From: Dastarcus helophoroides
Taxonomy: Eukaryota > Arthropoda > Insecta > Coleoptera > Bothrideridae
Reading direction: 5' to 3'
Length of the DNA: 64,000 nucleotides
NCBI GenBank assembly: GCA_028583605.1
Contig: CM053329.1
Location: 4,340,001-4,404,000 of the forward strand
Below, piece by piece: positions 33,950-46,349 of this stretch. The position numbers and the translations under genes are program-made. The notes below the pieces were generated by a model. It was not told the DNA's origin. It saw only the letters and a list, made by a program, of their open reading frames with translations, and searched no databases. The stretch's first letter is position 1. Each line of letters begins with the position of its first letter.

Positions 33950-36710
33950 GCAAAAGTGATTACAAAAGTGAGTAGATTCGCCATTTCTGAAAAATTTGGA
34001 ATTCAGCATTGCAAGTTTCTGTTTTTTTTTTTTGTAAAAGTTTTGGCTTTGAATTTGAAAACTTAAAATTTCAGGATTACTTAGATGTATCAAAGTTTCT
34101 AAAAAAATGAAGTTTCGAGAAAAGAATTAAAATTTTGAGAAAAGGATTTACATTTAAAGACGAAATTGAAATGAATATAAAATTAAATGTCGAGATAATA
34201 CTGAAATGAAAAATTTCAACTATTACTTTTTCCTGATTTCTTGATTATAAACACATTTTTTTTATAAACCTCGAATCTTATTGCAAAAGGCCTTAAATTC
34301 AAAATTCGATTTTAACGCAAAAAAACTGAAATCTTTCTCAAAATTCCGACATTCTTTAACCTTGAACTTTTTTTTGCTAGAATTTTATTTTAAACCCACC
34401 ATTTTAACTTTTTCAAAAAATTTCCACATTTTCCTAAAATTTCTAGTTTTTTTTAATTTGCAGTTTTGTTGTCTTGAAATTTCTAATTTTTTCGTATAAG
34501 TTTATATACTTTCACTTTTTATTTTTTCCTGAAATTTCAATTCCAAACTCGAAAATTTGGGGTTGAATGTAAAGTATTCTTGTCTAAACATCCACGTTAA
34601 TAAAATTGTTTTTTATACATACATGTTGATAATTTTGGAAAGTTAGACGTTTTTCTCGATATTTTGGGTTAACATTTTCAATTTTTTATTTTGTTTTACA
34701 AAAGGTTTCATTAAAATTTCAAAATTTATCTAAATTAACATAATATTCAGATATTTAAATATGGACGAAATAATTAAAACTTTTTTTAAGATTTTTTTAT
34801 AAATATCAAGCTATTTAAATTTTTTTATTACGATTTTTTTTGCTTTTTTATCCTCTATAAACTGAAAATGTTTTTTTTAATTCCAACTAGCAAAGTTTCG
34901 AAATTTTTCCGTAAAGTTTAAATAATAATAAATAAATGTCTAGTTTTTTTTTTGAAAATTATGCCTAGAATATTTTTGGTTTTTCGTAAAATACCAACTT
35001 TCAATTCAAAACTTAAAAAACTGTTTGATAAATTTTCAGTTTGAAGGCCAAACTTGAAATTTTACTGCTTTTCAAATATATTTTCTCAAAGTGTCGACTT
35101 TTGTTTGTCAATAATAATTCCACTTTGGAATTTATAACGAAATTTCAGCTTTTAAAAATATTTTCAGATTTATACTCAAAATTGATACGAAAGGGTAAAA
35201 ATCTGCAAAATCAAAAGCTAAGATATCTATAGAAAAAATGTTTTTAAAATTTCGTGAAAATTTTAGACATTCAAGAGTCGAAATTTGTTTAAAAAATATG
35301 AAACTGTGTAGAAAATATGAAATTTCGAGCCAGAATTTTAAAAGGTTGAAGTTAAAAAAAATCCAAGTCTTAAAACTTGGTCTAAATTTCTATTCAAGTC
35401 AAAATGTTATTAAAAAAAGAGTAAAAACTAAAAGTTAAAACTCCGAATATTGAGAAAAACAATCGCACTTGGAGAATTTTGTGAGAAAACTCGCAATTTC
35501 CAGAATAAATATATTTCTCTTATAATTTTAATTTTCATTTCAATTTTGGCATAATCTTGTAATTTATACGAAATATTTTTCTCTAAATTTCGTAAATTAC
35601 AAAATTTTTATATTTTTCTTAAAATTTTAAATCCAATTTTAAAAAATAAACAAATTCTGAGAAAAAGCTGAAATTTGGTTAAAAAGCTAAATTTTAAATA
35701 GAAATTTAATCAAAACTTCGAGAATAAGACGAATTTTAAGAAACAACTTGAAATTTCCAGAGTCAAGATTTCGAAAAAAAACGCTGAAATGTTTACAAAA
35801 TATTCAAAATTTTAGGGAAAAAAAAGGTAAAATTTTGAGTATAAAGTTGTAATTTAGAAAAAGACAAATTATAATTAAAAAGATCCAGTTTTGGTATGTC
35901 GGAATTTTCAGGAAATCAAAGTTAATATAAAAACATACCTTTTTGAAAAAGCTTGCTTGAAAAATACCAACATTTCGAGAAAAGACGATTTTCGAAATAA
36001 AAATCAAATGTTTCTAAAACCCAAACAAATTTTGAAAAAAATATCAAAATGTCTAGGAAAAAAAACGACATTTTGAGAAAAAGGTCAAAATTTTGAGAAA
36101 AAGTCAAAATTTCCCAGGGAAAGTCAAATGTTATCGAAATTTCGAAAAAAAGGACGAATTCTGAGAAAAATGTTAGACAAAAAAGTCGAAATCTCAAGAA
36201 AAAGAGTCGATACATTTCTTGACTGAATATTCATTTTTTAATCCTGCCACACTATTGAAAGAAACGCAAACGAAATTTTGAGAAACAAGTTGGAATTTGA
36301 AATTTCTTGAATTTTAGTCTCTTTACAAAAGTTCAAAATTAAAAAAAAAATATTTCTCATAATTGCTAAAAGTTTTTACTTCTTATAAAAAGATCTATCA
36401 ATTTTCGAAAAAAAGGCTAAGAGTCGAAATTTTCAAAAAGATGAAACTAAAACTAAAAAAAATCGAAACTGTCAAAAAAAGTCGAATTTTGCGAAATAAC
36501 GAAATTTTAAAAACAAAACGACGAATTTTGAGATAAAAATTCGAAATTTTAAGAAAGTCGGATTTTGATATAAAAGAAGTCGAAATTTAGAATCAATTCG
36601 AAATTTTTAAAGAAAACGAGAAATTTTGTGAAAAAATGCGGATTTTTGAGAAAAAAGTCGAAATCTCAAGAAAAGGACTAGTTTTAAGAAAAAAAATTCT
36701 GAAAAAGGCT
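33950..36710. repeat. Longest array block of the first half, polarity switch near 35100
   Basis: 34260-35030 is T-rich on the plus strand (TTTTCCTAAAATTTCTAG, GAAATTTTTCCGTAAAG). 35240-36710 is A-rich with CGAAATTTTGAG, GTCGAAATTTAGAATC, GAGAAAAAGTCAAAATTTCC and AGTCGAAATCTCAAGAAAAG. Units are about 17-25 bases and degenerate. Frames of 60-97 codons on both strands here are by-products of the repeat and should not be called genes. Confidence 0.78.
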
Positions 36711-36940
36711 CCCGCAGTTGAGGAACATAAATTTTCTGTTGGCATGTATGAAGCAGGGGGGAGCAAGCGTCCCACCCTGCCATATTGTAGCTAGCTAATA
36801 GGAAAAGAAAACAAGGAAATTTAATAAATACTTTTTATGAGGCAGGACTAGATAAATTACTGGATTAGTTATTATCTTCAAAAATGTTGTTAGTTACGCT
36901 ACCCATAGGCCCCCAACACTCATGACATGGATCTCTCAAA

Positions 36941-36970
36941 GGTCCATGAACCCCAGTTTAAGAAACGCTT
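36941..36970 (-). mobile_element. hAT-like terminal sequence
   Basis: Read on the minus strand, AAGCGTTTCTTAAACTGGGG then TTCATGGACC matches the hAT end style CAGNGTTTCTCAAACTGGGGTCCATGGACC. A partner end was not identified with confidence. Confidence 0.5.
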
Positions 36971-36974
36971 AGCA

Positions 36975-38860
36975 ATTGTATTGTTATTTCATAAATAATT
37001 TCCCGCCTTATTGCCAAATATATTCGCATAATTTCTTGCGAATATTAAAAAAGATTGTGAATATTCGATACATCACTACTATAATATAACCTGAATCAAT
37101 AAATGTATCACGGGCACCAAAGATTTCGAGTTTGAAATATTTTTAATGAACATATAAGTTTCCTAAAAAACAAACTTTTCCGTGCGGCAGATGTAAAATG
37201 AGTAAACAAAAATTTTATATGAAATTTGTAGGTGTATATGGAGATTTGTTAGATGGCTTCATGGCAAGGTCTATGGGCAGCAAAGGTTTTAAGGAAGTCA
37301 AAGATCCACTAACATCGCCTAGGTTAGTTTGGTAGAAGAAATAATATTTTTTGTCTAATATATGGTCCATGTCAAGACCTTACTTCCCTTAAACTCTTAA
37401 ATAAAGACTATATTAGGTACTCGAAAATGTCTTCCTGCAAATTAACCTAAGCGTTTCAAATAAATGATTGGCTTTGTTTAGCTGATGGATCACTGATTGC
37501 TCTTTAGTTTAATCATTATTTAAAAATAGAGTTATTACTTTAACTAGAAGACTTAGTTATTATACATAATAACTAGCGATTGTGCATAATTTTTAGTTAA
37601 TAACGCAACATGTCATGCTTCATCTTTAATTGATACTCTGTGACGTCAGTTGTGCCTCAAGGGGGGGGGGGGGTTAAGCTCCCAAAACCTTCCCCTTGAG
37701 TGCACCACTGAGTGCATTTACTCTATTTGCTTGATATCAGTTGATTCATATGTCGACTAATCCGTTGTCAGTAGTACTTCATTCCAAGTTTGATTAGCTA
37801 TAGCTAGTTTCTCCAGTGATAAAGGCGGATACAGATTTGGGGAGCCGGGAGGAGCACAAAAGCCAGACGGGGAAGGAATGTTCTCATAAACTCTATACAA
37901 GTTTTGTTTTTTATATAACTAGTATAGGTGGAGGAAGGGTTCCTTTGTGGGATTCGCCCTTGCCCAATGAGGAAGGATGCATCGCTCGCGAAAAACCTAT
38001 TCAAATTTATCTGAACATCTGAAACGTCATATTAGATCTGATTATAAAAAGACTATTTTCGCAGCTGTTTCCATTAATAAATAGATAAGCATTATGTCGT
38101 AGTTCTTAATAGAGATAAATTTATCTGCCACTCGAGTTTATATTATATTCATACATATATCTATGTAAAATGGTTATTAAAGAAGACACTAAGATTAAAA
38201 TAAATTACCAACTTATTTATTAACCGAAGATTATAAATTAATGGATAAATTGAATCGCATTATTAAAAAATAAATGTTTACGACTCATCCATTATGTTAA
38301 TTATTTCTGGAATTCGGTAAAAATTCGCATTTTATTGGAGTAAAATTAATTTAGAAGCATTATAAATGCGGTGATAAATATCGTGGCGGCGCAAAAGCAA
38401 TTAATTTAAAAAGTTACCTGTTTTATTGCCGCATACATAATACATAATTGCAAATCTGTATCGATAATCTGTAGGTTTCTAAAAATTATTTACAACAAAC
38501 GTACGATTTGCGATAGCTAAGATAACGGAAATTTGAAGTTTCACCGCCGCGACGCGACGCAAAGTACGTAAATTCGTCTGATAAAGCTAAAAACCTCATT
38601 TACGAGTGGGAACAATTTTGTTGTCCGGAAACATTAATTTTGTATCACCAGAAACGTTTATTTTATTACATTTATGAATTATGTTAAACAAACTTTTGTT
38701 AAAATTCATTTAGCTTATTTAACATAAATCTAATATTTGAATAGAATGGATAGTGTAATTACATATAAATAGCACCGGGTAAGAAACTGCACGAACTGAC
38801 GAGCTATTTGTTCTAATCCCAGAATAGGACAAATTTAAAAAAATATTTTTATTGGAAGAA
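36975..38860. other. No gene seen; G-run repeat and a GC-richer block
   Basis: 37658-37712 (a 15-G run, then GGTTAAGCTCCC, CCTTCCCCTTGAGTGCACCA) resembles 45352-45407 (GGGAGGGTTAAG..TTCCCCTTGGGTGCGGCACC), so both are copies of one dispersed sequence, possibly a transposon end. 37810-38000 is GC-richer and unidentified. 38380-38600 holds GTGGCGGCGCAAAAGCAATT and CACCGCCGCGACGCGACGCA, resembling conserved non-coding DNA in style. No coding exon is supported on either strand. Confidence 0.45.
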
Positions 38861-38866
38861 ACTTAC

Positions 38867-38929
38867 CGGATGTCGAGCGGCAACTGCCGCGGCTGCAGCG
38901 GCTGCATTCATTCCTGCACTCGGGTACAT
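38867..38929 (-). CDS. Candidate first coding exon of a spliced gene; possible groucho/TLE corepressor
   Basis: On the minus strand an ATG at 38929-38927 sits in CATAAAATG, with A at -3 and an in-frame TGA three codons upstream. It opens 21 codons, MYPSAGMNAAAAAAAVAARH plus P, ending in phase 0 exactly at CCG/GTAAGT, a consensus splice donor (intron from 38866). Codons are GC-rich, unlike the surrounding DNA, and upstream 38930-39400 is GC-richer and can serve as a 5' UTR. These observations support a real first exon. The identity is inference. Groucho/TLE corepressors begin MYPS or MFPQ followed by RHP, and I recall the vertebrate first coding exon ending near RHP; here MYPS..RHP would carry an alanine-rich insertion. 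Any alanine-rich nuclear protein is an alternative. The next exon is not in the window on the minus strand (1-38866), implying an intron over 38 kb. Confidence 0.5.
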
Positions 38930-39420
38930 TTTATGTCAGCAACACATGGTATAACATCCACTAGGACAATGAAAAGAATAGCATTCACTCTCACAAAGAA
39001 CAACCGTAATCCAAAAGCTTTGGCAGTGAGACGTAGTGCAACTCAAATTATATCCTTAAAAATAAAGTATCACTTCAAACCAAACACTATCACCACAACC
39101 ACACACTTCAAAACACTAGGATCACTAGCTGAGGTGTCAGGATAATCCTCTAGATGCCTGAAGCCAGCAAGAATTAGAGTAATTAATGAAATTACGATAA
39201 CAGTAGGAACGGAGTTGAGTACACATCCATGCGGACGCACGATACACAAGCGACTGCCTGAAAGATTCCCCCACCTTTTCAGACGGCGTCTCACGCCGCG
39301 TGCCCCTCAAAACCACGACCACACACCCCACACTCCCTACAAAAAGCCCATAACCCCTGAAAATACCGGCAGCTCGTATACGCTCACAAAAAACAACCAC
39401 CACAACATACTTACAAATTG
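38930..39420 (-). promoter_or_regulatory. Probable 5' UTR and promoter side of the candidate exon
   Basis: On the minus strand this region is GC- and GT-richer (GGAGTGTGGGGTGTGTGGTC, GGCACGCGGCGTGAGACGCC), in contrast with flanking AT-rich DNA, and leads into the ATG at 38929. I see no convincing TATA box. Frames here (for example 39137-39403 minus) lack motifs. The transcription start is not determined. Confidence 0.35.
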
Positions 39421-39429
39421 ATTGCCCCT

Positions 39430-40565
39430 GAACCTATTACTGTTTTACTAAGGGCATAATATAGACTAAAGGCCCTCGACTGTAACATTTCTAACCAGGA
39501 AAATTTTTGCGTGGGTGCTAATTATTATAAATGCCTCACTATTGATTTAATAAGTATTATCAATTACGACGAAATAGCAAATAAATTTTTCACAATTGCA
39601 AAAATGGAAAATGAAAAAATGAAAGATTTGTTTTTGACATATAGGCATAACAAGAAGTCGTTCAAGTAATAAGTAAGCATGCTTATGGAATGGAAAAGGG
39701 TTTAATTTTTTCTTATGGTTGCAGGCATGTGGGTATAAAGAGGTAGGCAACGAATTTTTAATGGGATCAAATGAGTTTTTTGGGGTCACAGCCCTTCCTA
39801 TTTAGCGACGATTTTGAAAAATTGTCCATTTCCAAAAATTTTTCAGTGTAAGCTGGCCAACGTTCTAGTCCACCAAGGGGGTTCATGTAAACAACAGGGT
39901 CAGAGAAGTTGAAAGAGATTCAGCTTAACCCAAAGAATCAATATTTGCGAAATGCGTTTCAAAGGAAATGAAATCTACCCTTTTTGAAGCAAATAATCAA
40001 TGAAGATGAAATAATAATAATACCAATAACGATAACATCCATCGAAGACAATTATGGTACAAATGTAGTAAATTAACATAAATGACACCAAAATCTAGAG
40101 AGCATCCAAAAAAGTCGTCCGGTTCCTTTGTTAGGAATATGAATTAGGAGATGCTTCTAAGGAACTTAATGATCAAATCAGATGTTTGCTGCAACTGAAG
40201 GAGGTCATCAAAGATAAACCACGATAAGGACATTTAATGATGATTTCATTTCTGGTAACAGATAAGAATGTATTGGAGTTTGGTTGGAAAATAATTCCAT
40301 ATCAATTTAGGAAGTTTAGTATTAATTACTGATACTGATAGAAAAACTCATCGATGCAAAGCAGCCAGAATTAACAAATCGTGTTGCACCATGACTAGGC
40401 TGCCCCACATACCAATTTAATAAAAAATATTGGAGCTTGATTTGGAAGTCAGTTCAAATCCAGGTTGTGGGGTTGATGTTACGTCACTTGCATTTCTATC
40501 ATCAAATTACCATTTAGACAAGTTTCCTAAGGCCTTTGAACAGTAAAATAGTTTTACTAATTACG
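39430..40565. other. No gene seen
   Basis: AT-rich unique sequence upstream of the candidate exon. Small frames only, no motif, no repeat that I can place. Confidence 0.5.
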
Positions 40566-40572
40566 ATAATTT

Positions 40573-40816
40573 TGGTGGAACGGACTGGTCCTTGGGTATC
40601 TTCAAAAATTGAAATACAAATCTTGTCCCCTGAAACCAAGAAAGATTAAAAAACACAATAAAGGTTGCTCTAACCCGTTTCGACAGCCAAGCTATCATCT
40701 TCAAAGATATACTGCTATCTCTCTGAAGATGATACCTTGGCTATCGAAACGTGTTAGAGTAACCTTTGCTGTGTTTTTTAATGTTTCTTGGTTTCAGGGA
40801 ACAAGATTTGTATTTC
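40573..40816 (+). mobile_element. Foldback element with about 105-bp palindromic arms and a one-sided leader
   Basis: A leader GGTGGAACGGACTGGTCCTT..ATCTTCAAA (40573-40604) precedes a long hairpin, 40605-40822. AATTGAAATACAAATCTTGT at 40607-40626 pairs exactly with ACAAGATTTGTATTTCAATT at 40801-40820. The arms continue through CTGAAACCAAGAAA, AACACA, GGTT-CTCTAAC, CGTTTCGA and GCCAAG-TATCATCTTC to the centre near 40713. The same leader and ends occur in the short copy at 9549-9614. AATTTT on both sides may be a target duplication. There is no coding capacity, and the 72-codon frame at 40609-40827 is just the hairpin. The GAAAC..GATGATCTTC style resembles dispersed hairpin elements seen in many insects. 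Confidence 0.8.
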
Positions 40817-40829
40817 AATTTTATTAATT

Positions 40830-43545
40830 AGGAGTTTTAGTTTTTGGCGATAAGGGCCCGCAGTCCTATGAAAGCAAAATCATGAAGTTGCCAAAAAGGT
40901 GTCAACCAAAAGCAGATTGATGATGATTTAATAATTAAAGTAAAATTTTTGCATTAAAGAAGTGATTCTATTTCATTGCTACATTTCCAATTGTATATGC
41001 ATTTATCTGTTATTGTTTAATTTTCTGCATAATTAATCTGCCAGAACAAAATAAAATAAGCCACTACAAGTATATACCTTTTCCTAATTAAGTAGTAATT
41101 AATCAAAAGTATTCCATACGTTCCGTATTTAGGCAAAGTTTCTCCAAAATTTAAATTATATCTATAAGAGTGTGCTTACTGCACATCATTATTGTTAAGT
41201 GATACTGATGACATATATTTTCAAGACCAAAGTGCAACTACTTATCTGAATCTTCATGTGTATAGAAAACTGCTATAATTAGACGTGTCAATTTGTATGG
41301 CAGCTGCTTTGCATTCTTAATTAATCATTTGTTAGGATACCCAAGAGAAATTTTTCTTTAATGATATTTACTGTTCGTAAACACATACTCTGAAAGACGT
41401 AGGATGCATAAATATCCGGCCTACTGACGCTAGTGCTCTACTCCCCAAAAAATAGTAAGTATGATTCTTTCGTATTACACTTATATAGCTAAGAGTTTCA
41501 AACAATAATTCGGTTGCGGTAAAACAATAACACCTGGATCTAATAGTATTTTTGGAGGTAAATGACATATTGCTGAGAAAGGTGCCTAGAATAAAGATGA
41601 TCTACGAGCAAGGAAGTTTTAGAACATGAGTACCTAAGGGCTACTTCACAGGGGTATCCGTCCTGCATCCATTGAGGATTCCCTACATCCACTAAGCACT
41701 AAGGTTCGGCTTCCTCTAAATTTTTGCTCTAGATGAATCCCAATCTACAGGTTAAAAACCAATGTGCCTAGGAAATTGGATGAAGACCTGAGCAACAAAG
41801 TCAAATAAAGATATAATTCCGAAGAAACTCCAGATTGGGAGAAATTATATAATTATGATCTAATAAGACGAAAAGACTGGGAAAAAATTTAAACCATAGT
41901 AGGCAGATCCGCACATAACGGAAAAGAAGTAGCTGAGAATGACAAATCGAGCATCAATTCTAGGAGCAATATTCCAATATTGATGGTAAAACCATTCGAA
42001 AATGGGCAAAATATTAAACGTTGCCTTATCTTGCTATTTACAAAAAGTACGTGAACGTATAAGATCAACGATTTTCCTTATTTATATGGAACCAGTCTGG
42101 TGTAAATTCGGCACTAATTTACATACATTTTTAGTGGTATAGTCATAGATTTCACACAGTGTTAGATCTATGGGTATAGTACTTTGAATCTGTTGACGTC
42201 GATAGTAGTCTTAAGTAGTTGACTTTGAATTATTTTACTAACCAGTTCATGATTAGAAGCATATTACCAGACAGGAGCACTGGAGAGTGGAGGGATAATT
42301 GCATTATGCTTCCCTTTTTTGTGACAGTAATGTACAAGAAACAACGATATTCGACCACTCAAGAACCTGACTGTTTAATTGGTCACATGGTTCTGTTCCA
42401 AGCGAAGACTATTATTTTGGCTGTGATAATATTAATCATGGGCAAATGGCAAATGATAAAGATCGTCAAGTCTCAGTATATTAATAACAGGGAAGTTTTT
42501 TTTTGGTAATATTGGAACAGTGGAAAAATTGTAGTTTTTTGTCAACTTGCCTTCAAAGTGATATCCAAATAACTAGTTTTCCTCCTAAGCTAATAATATA
42601 GAATATCATAAAATATCGGCATCAACCAAGCGCGCCGACTCCGTGGGTGCTCGGTGACTCCAGCACCAACCAGAGGAAAATAGTGGCTGCAAAGCCCATT
42701 ACCATAGAAAATCAAAATTGATGACCGGCAAAAATGCAAACAATAAATGACCAATATACGCATTTAAAGTTAAAGTTTTGGGAAAAATGCAATATTATTA
42801 TTATTAGGAATTTCGGAAGAACTTTAACAACCTGTTTTGCTAATGTAAAAATACACTTGATTCCGAGAAACGGTAGAAACGGACAAAACTGCAAAATGCA
42901 TTTTTTTCTTCTCTTTGCTGCTCAGTAAGGCTTTGAGGAATACAGTGTGAATTTTTCTTCTGGCACTTTATCAATTCTTTTAAACGAGTCATCAAAAGAG
43001 CACTCATGGGGTTTTCTAAAAGCCACCGCACCTGGCTTCAACAATCATTTAGTTTGTTAGTTAAAAATCCATAAAATTATAAGAAGGTCACTAATCCATC
43101 TAATCTACTAGAGAACTGAAATTAAACCTAATATGAATAGGTAAAACAGAAATCAGACATATCAACTACTTCCGGAGATCCAGTGAGGCTCATACTGCAA
43201 TAATACCTAGTGTTTGATTTTAATTCTTCTTCCCATGTAATTTGAAATAAAGAACACTTACTAATTTAAAAATCAAAAATTTCAATTTCATCATAAACAC
43301 AAATTGTTCTACTTAAGCTATCAACTTCGATAATAATTATTCACACTGTTAATTTAGGACCGATGATCGATGTAGATACCAAATGGAGAAAAAGCTCCTG
43401 CAAACAACTCCTTCTTTTGGTATGCTTTCTGTTCTAACTTTTTTTAATCCTTCTTTTCTTTTAAAATAAACCCCTGTTTAACCATGAAGCAACCGTAATT
43501 GAACCTGAAGTAGGTCATGTTTTAATTGGTGATCCTGCGATTGCA
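40830..43545. other. No gene seen
   Basis: AT-rich, mostly unique. The 96-codon frame at 42219-42509 has no recognisable motif. 41640-41760 and 42610-42700 are slightly GC-richer (GTGGGTGCTCGGTGACTCCAGCACC is a small imperfect hairpin) but unidentified. Confidence 0.45.
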
Positions 43546-43549
43546 ATTA

Positions 43550-44215
43550 GCGTCTGTGTAATAGTTGTGGGTCGAGGGTGGTGTGATTCCCACGCCGAAG
43601 ACCTCCGTGCGGCGGTCACCTTATTTACCCCCGTCACATCGCCGTTTACTTGTAAACTCACACCCCCAAGTGATCCGTACACGTTCGCGACTAGAAAAAA
43701 TATATAAAAATAAAAACAGAAAAAACTATCCTCAAAATGGCTGCCTGGCAGAAAGCATCTCATTTTAGCTGAAACAGGGGTCGAATCCGTCCTTGTTCCA
43801 CCCGCGTGATTTCACTGCATCCCCTTTCGCCCTTATAAATATGGCGCCTTGATTGCCAGTATACCCAAGCTGGTTCGGAGTCAACGTTGACTACGAACTT
43901 ACTAATCGAGTTCTCCAATAAAATCCCACATAACCGCTCTCTTATCCATCCACGTTGCCCGCTTTCAGTATCCCTCCCAATTTAAACGAGTTTGCCGCAT
44001 TTCAGAGGCAACAGCCAACAGAATCGTGACACCGACCAATCGAATTCTCAGTTTCCTGGTCGGTTGCCAACGCGACGCACTGACAAGCACATCAAGTCAA
44101 CGTGGACTAGCCGAGGTGCCAGTACATTGCTTGCAGGATCTGTACGCAGCGGGCAAACCAGCAAAAATAAGAACCGACCAAAAAAATATATATGAGTAGA
44201 GATAAAATCTAGTGG
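43550..44215 (+). promoter_or_regulatory. GC-richer promoter-like or LTR-like segment
   Basis: This 660-bp block is richer in GC than its flanks. It contains TATAAATA at 43834-43841, a perfect 12-base palindrome GTCAACGTTGAC at 43880-43891, and AATAAA at 43917-43922, only 76 bases after the TATA box. TATA and a poly(A) signal that close together are typical of a retrotransposon LTR, but I found no TG..CA edges, no duplication and no second copy. It may instead be a host promoter. The frames at 43515-43763, 43565-43768 and 43992-44195 show no family motif. Confidence 0.35.
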
Positions 44216-44219
44216 GTCG

Positions 44220-46345
44220 GGGTGCGGGCTCCATTCTAGCAGAACAAAAGGCTCGACCGGCCTACCAGTTATTAGAGACCCAAGGCAAGTTTACAAAGGT
44301 CAAATTTTATAGCCAAATTACAATGGAACTAATTTTTAAAATATATCCATGCACGGTACTCGAACATGAGAACCTTCATTAGTTTCCTCGAATGCATTTT
44401 TACTTCCCTTGCAGATGAATGGCACCAACCAATTATTCAGACACATTTTTTAATTTGTTTTCTCAAAGGAAATCCCAGGGTATTATATGCTACTTCTCCT
44501 ATTACATGTATTGTCGGCCTCATAATATTATTTATACCAGTAAAATTTTGTCTTTCCGGACTTTATTGCAGTGAACATATAAACAGGAGACATACCCGTC
44601 ATGGGATTTTGTTGCCGGTTTAAAAGTGCGGCGGGCAGGGGTATAATACCTAGGCAACCAAATAACTGCAAGTAGAATGTAACGTAGACTACAGTGTGCA
44701 GCCCTCTAAACGTGTATCTAATAAGATCGAAACCGGTCTTTGATTTCCGACTCTAAATCTGATAAATATTCAAATCTATTGTGCATTAGAACCAAATAAC
44801 TGCTACAGGATCAAAAATATTTCGGAGGATACCTAAAAGCAGGGGCATCCTTCACTTATGTAAGAATCTGAGAAACAACATATGAGGCGTTTTGTGCCAA
44901 AGTATGGGTATGAGAAAATAACCTAATCTGTCATAAGAACTCTTGATATGAACATTTAAACACTTTAAATAAAATTGGGCAGTAGAGGTGTTCGTGAAAA
45001 AGAGATTTCAACTGTGTGGAATTAAAATTAATATTTTACAACATGCCTTTTTAAAATTTCCCCTAATATATACTGTCAAAATATCAGCACAATATGTTTA
45101 TTTGGCAAAAAAAAATAGAGACTTCAGATAGAATTTATTTCGGAAACATAGCACTGCACACGACCACTTCAGGCAAAAATCGATCTCTTACCTTTTTCGA
45201 GATCCCTGTATTGAGAAGCGAATTTTATGCAGCCTGAAATATTTTATATTTTCTCAAAATTTGAACTCATTAAATTTAAAATCTATGACGTTTTTATATT
45301 TTGTTTATAGTTCAATCTTCATTTTTACTTTGAAATATGTGGTTTGATAGGCTCAAGGGCTTGGGAGGGAGGGTTAAGTTTTTCCCCTTGGGTGCGGCAC
45401 CGTTATTATCTCATAAAAGTTTACTCCAGAGAAAACAAAATTTCTAAATTCTTTAATTTGTTTAAACCTTAACCAAACATTCAGGTAGTTAAGCTCATTT
45501 TTCGTTTCAATCATTCAACTTGAACCTCCACTTTTTATTCCGACCATAGTACCATACAACTTAAGTCAATTTACAGGTGACTTTTATATTTGTCTTTTAT
45601 ATATCAATTTGGAAAAAAAGTTATAAAGCATTTAAATAAATGAAAACTACTTACATGCTTGAAACTATTGAGTCCATTTTATTTCAACAATTAAATTCTT
45701 AACTTCTAAGCAATTCTAAATTTTGGTTGATCATTAATTAATAAATAGATATTATAGTAATAAAGTGTTTTGAACTAAAATTTTAGATTGGTTTATATTT
45801 TTTTTACTCTGAAACGACGTTAATTGTCAAATTCATAAAACGCAATCTTCATCTGATGAAACGGGAAAATTTTTCTTTTTAACCAACATCGAATAGCTAG
45901 TGTGTTTTTATTAGTATTATTACTGTATTTACTAGAAACATTAGTATTGTCAATACTAATATTATTCTAACAGCTGCCCTATCACGACTTCGTCTGGAAA
46001 GAATTATTTGAGTTAAGTTATAAAAATTTTTGACAACTTAGATAAATAAATTTAGTAATATAAAATAAATAAGATAAATTAAAGAAATTGTATATACATA
46101 TTTTGAAACAAAATAAACATATTTTATGGTTAAACATTTTTGAGATATATTTGAGATGAAACTTCCTTAAAATATTTTCCCTGAAAAGAGTTTTAAAATA
46201 AACTATTTAAAATAACTATTTTAAAAACACAATAATCCAAATTAATATACGTAGTAGTATACATAGGAATATTTTTAAATGCGCAGAAACTTAAAAGATA
46301 CACACAGCCTGTATACATATGTGAAAAGCCATATACTTCAATTCA
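44220..46345. other. No gene seen; two dispersed repeat pieces
   Basis: 45183-45235 (CTTACCTTTTTCGAGATCCC, TGTATTGAGAAGCGAATTTT) is related to 62537-62590 and, inverted, to 60244-60300. 45352-45407 matches the G-run piece at 37658-37712. The 85-codon frame at 44366-44623 is hydrophobic but has no known motif. Confidence 0.45.
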
Positions 46346-46349
46346 TTTT

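Noticed and set aside
35041..36215. Several 60-97 codon frames on both strands
   Set aside because: They lie in the GTCGAAATTTT arrays and consist of repeat-derived Lys/Asn/Ile/Phe runs.
37816..38022. 68-codon frame in a GC-richer patch
   Set aside because: No motif; the antisense frame is equally long, and the patch resembles a transposon end more than an exon.
40609..40827. 72-codon frame
   Set aside because: It is the foldback hairpin itself.
42219..42509. 96-codon frame
   Set aside because: No recognisable motif, no intron signals and no similarity to a transposase that I can identify.
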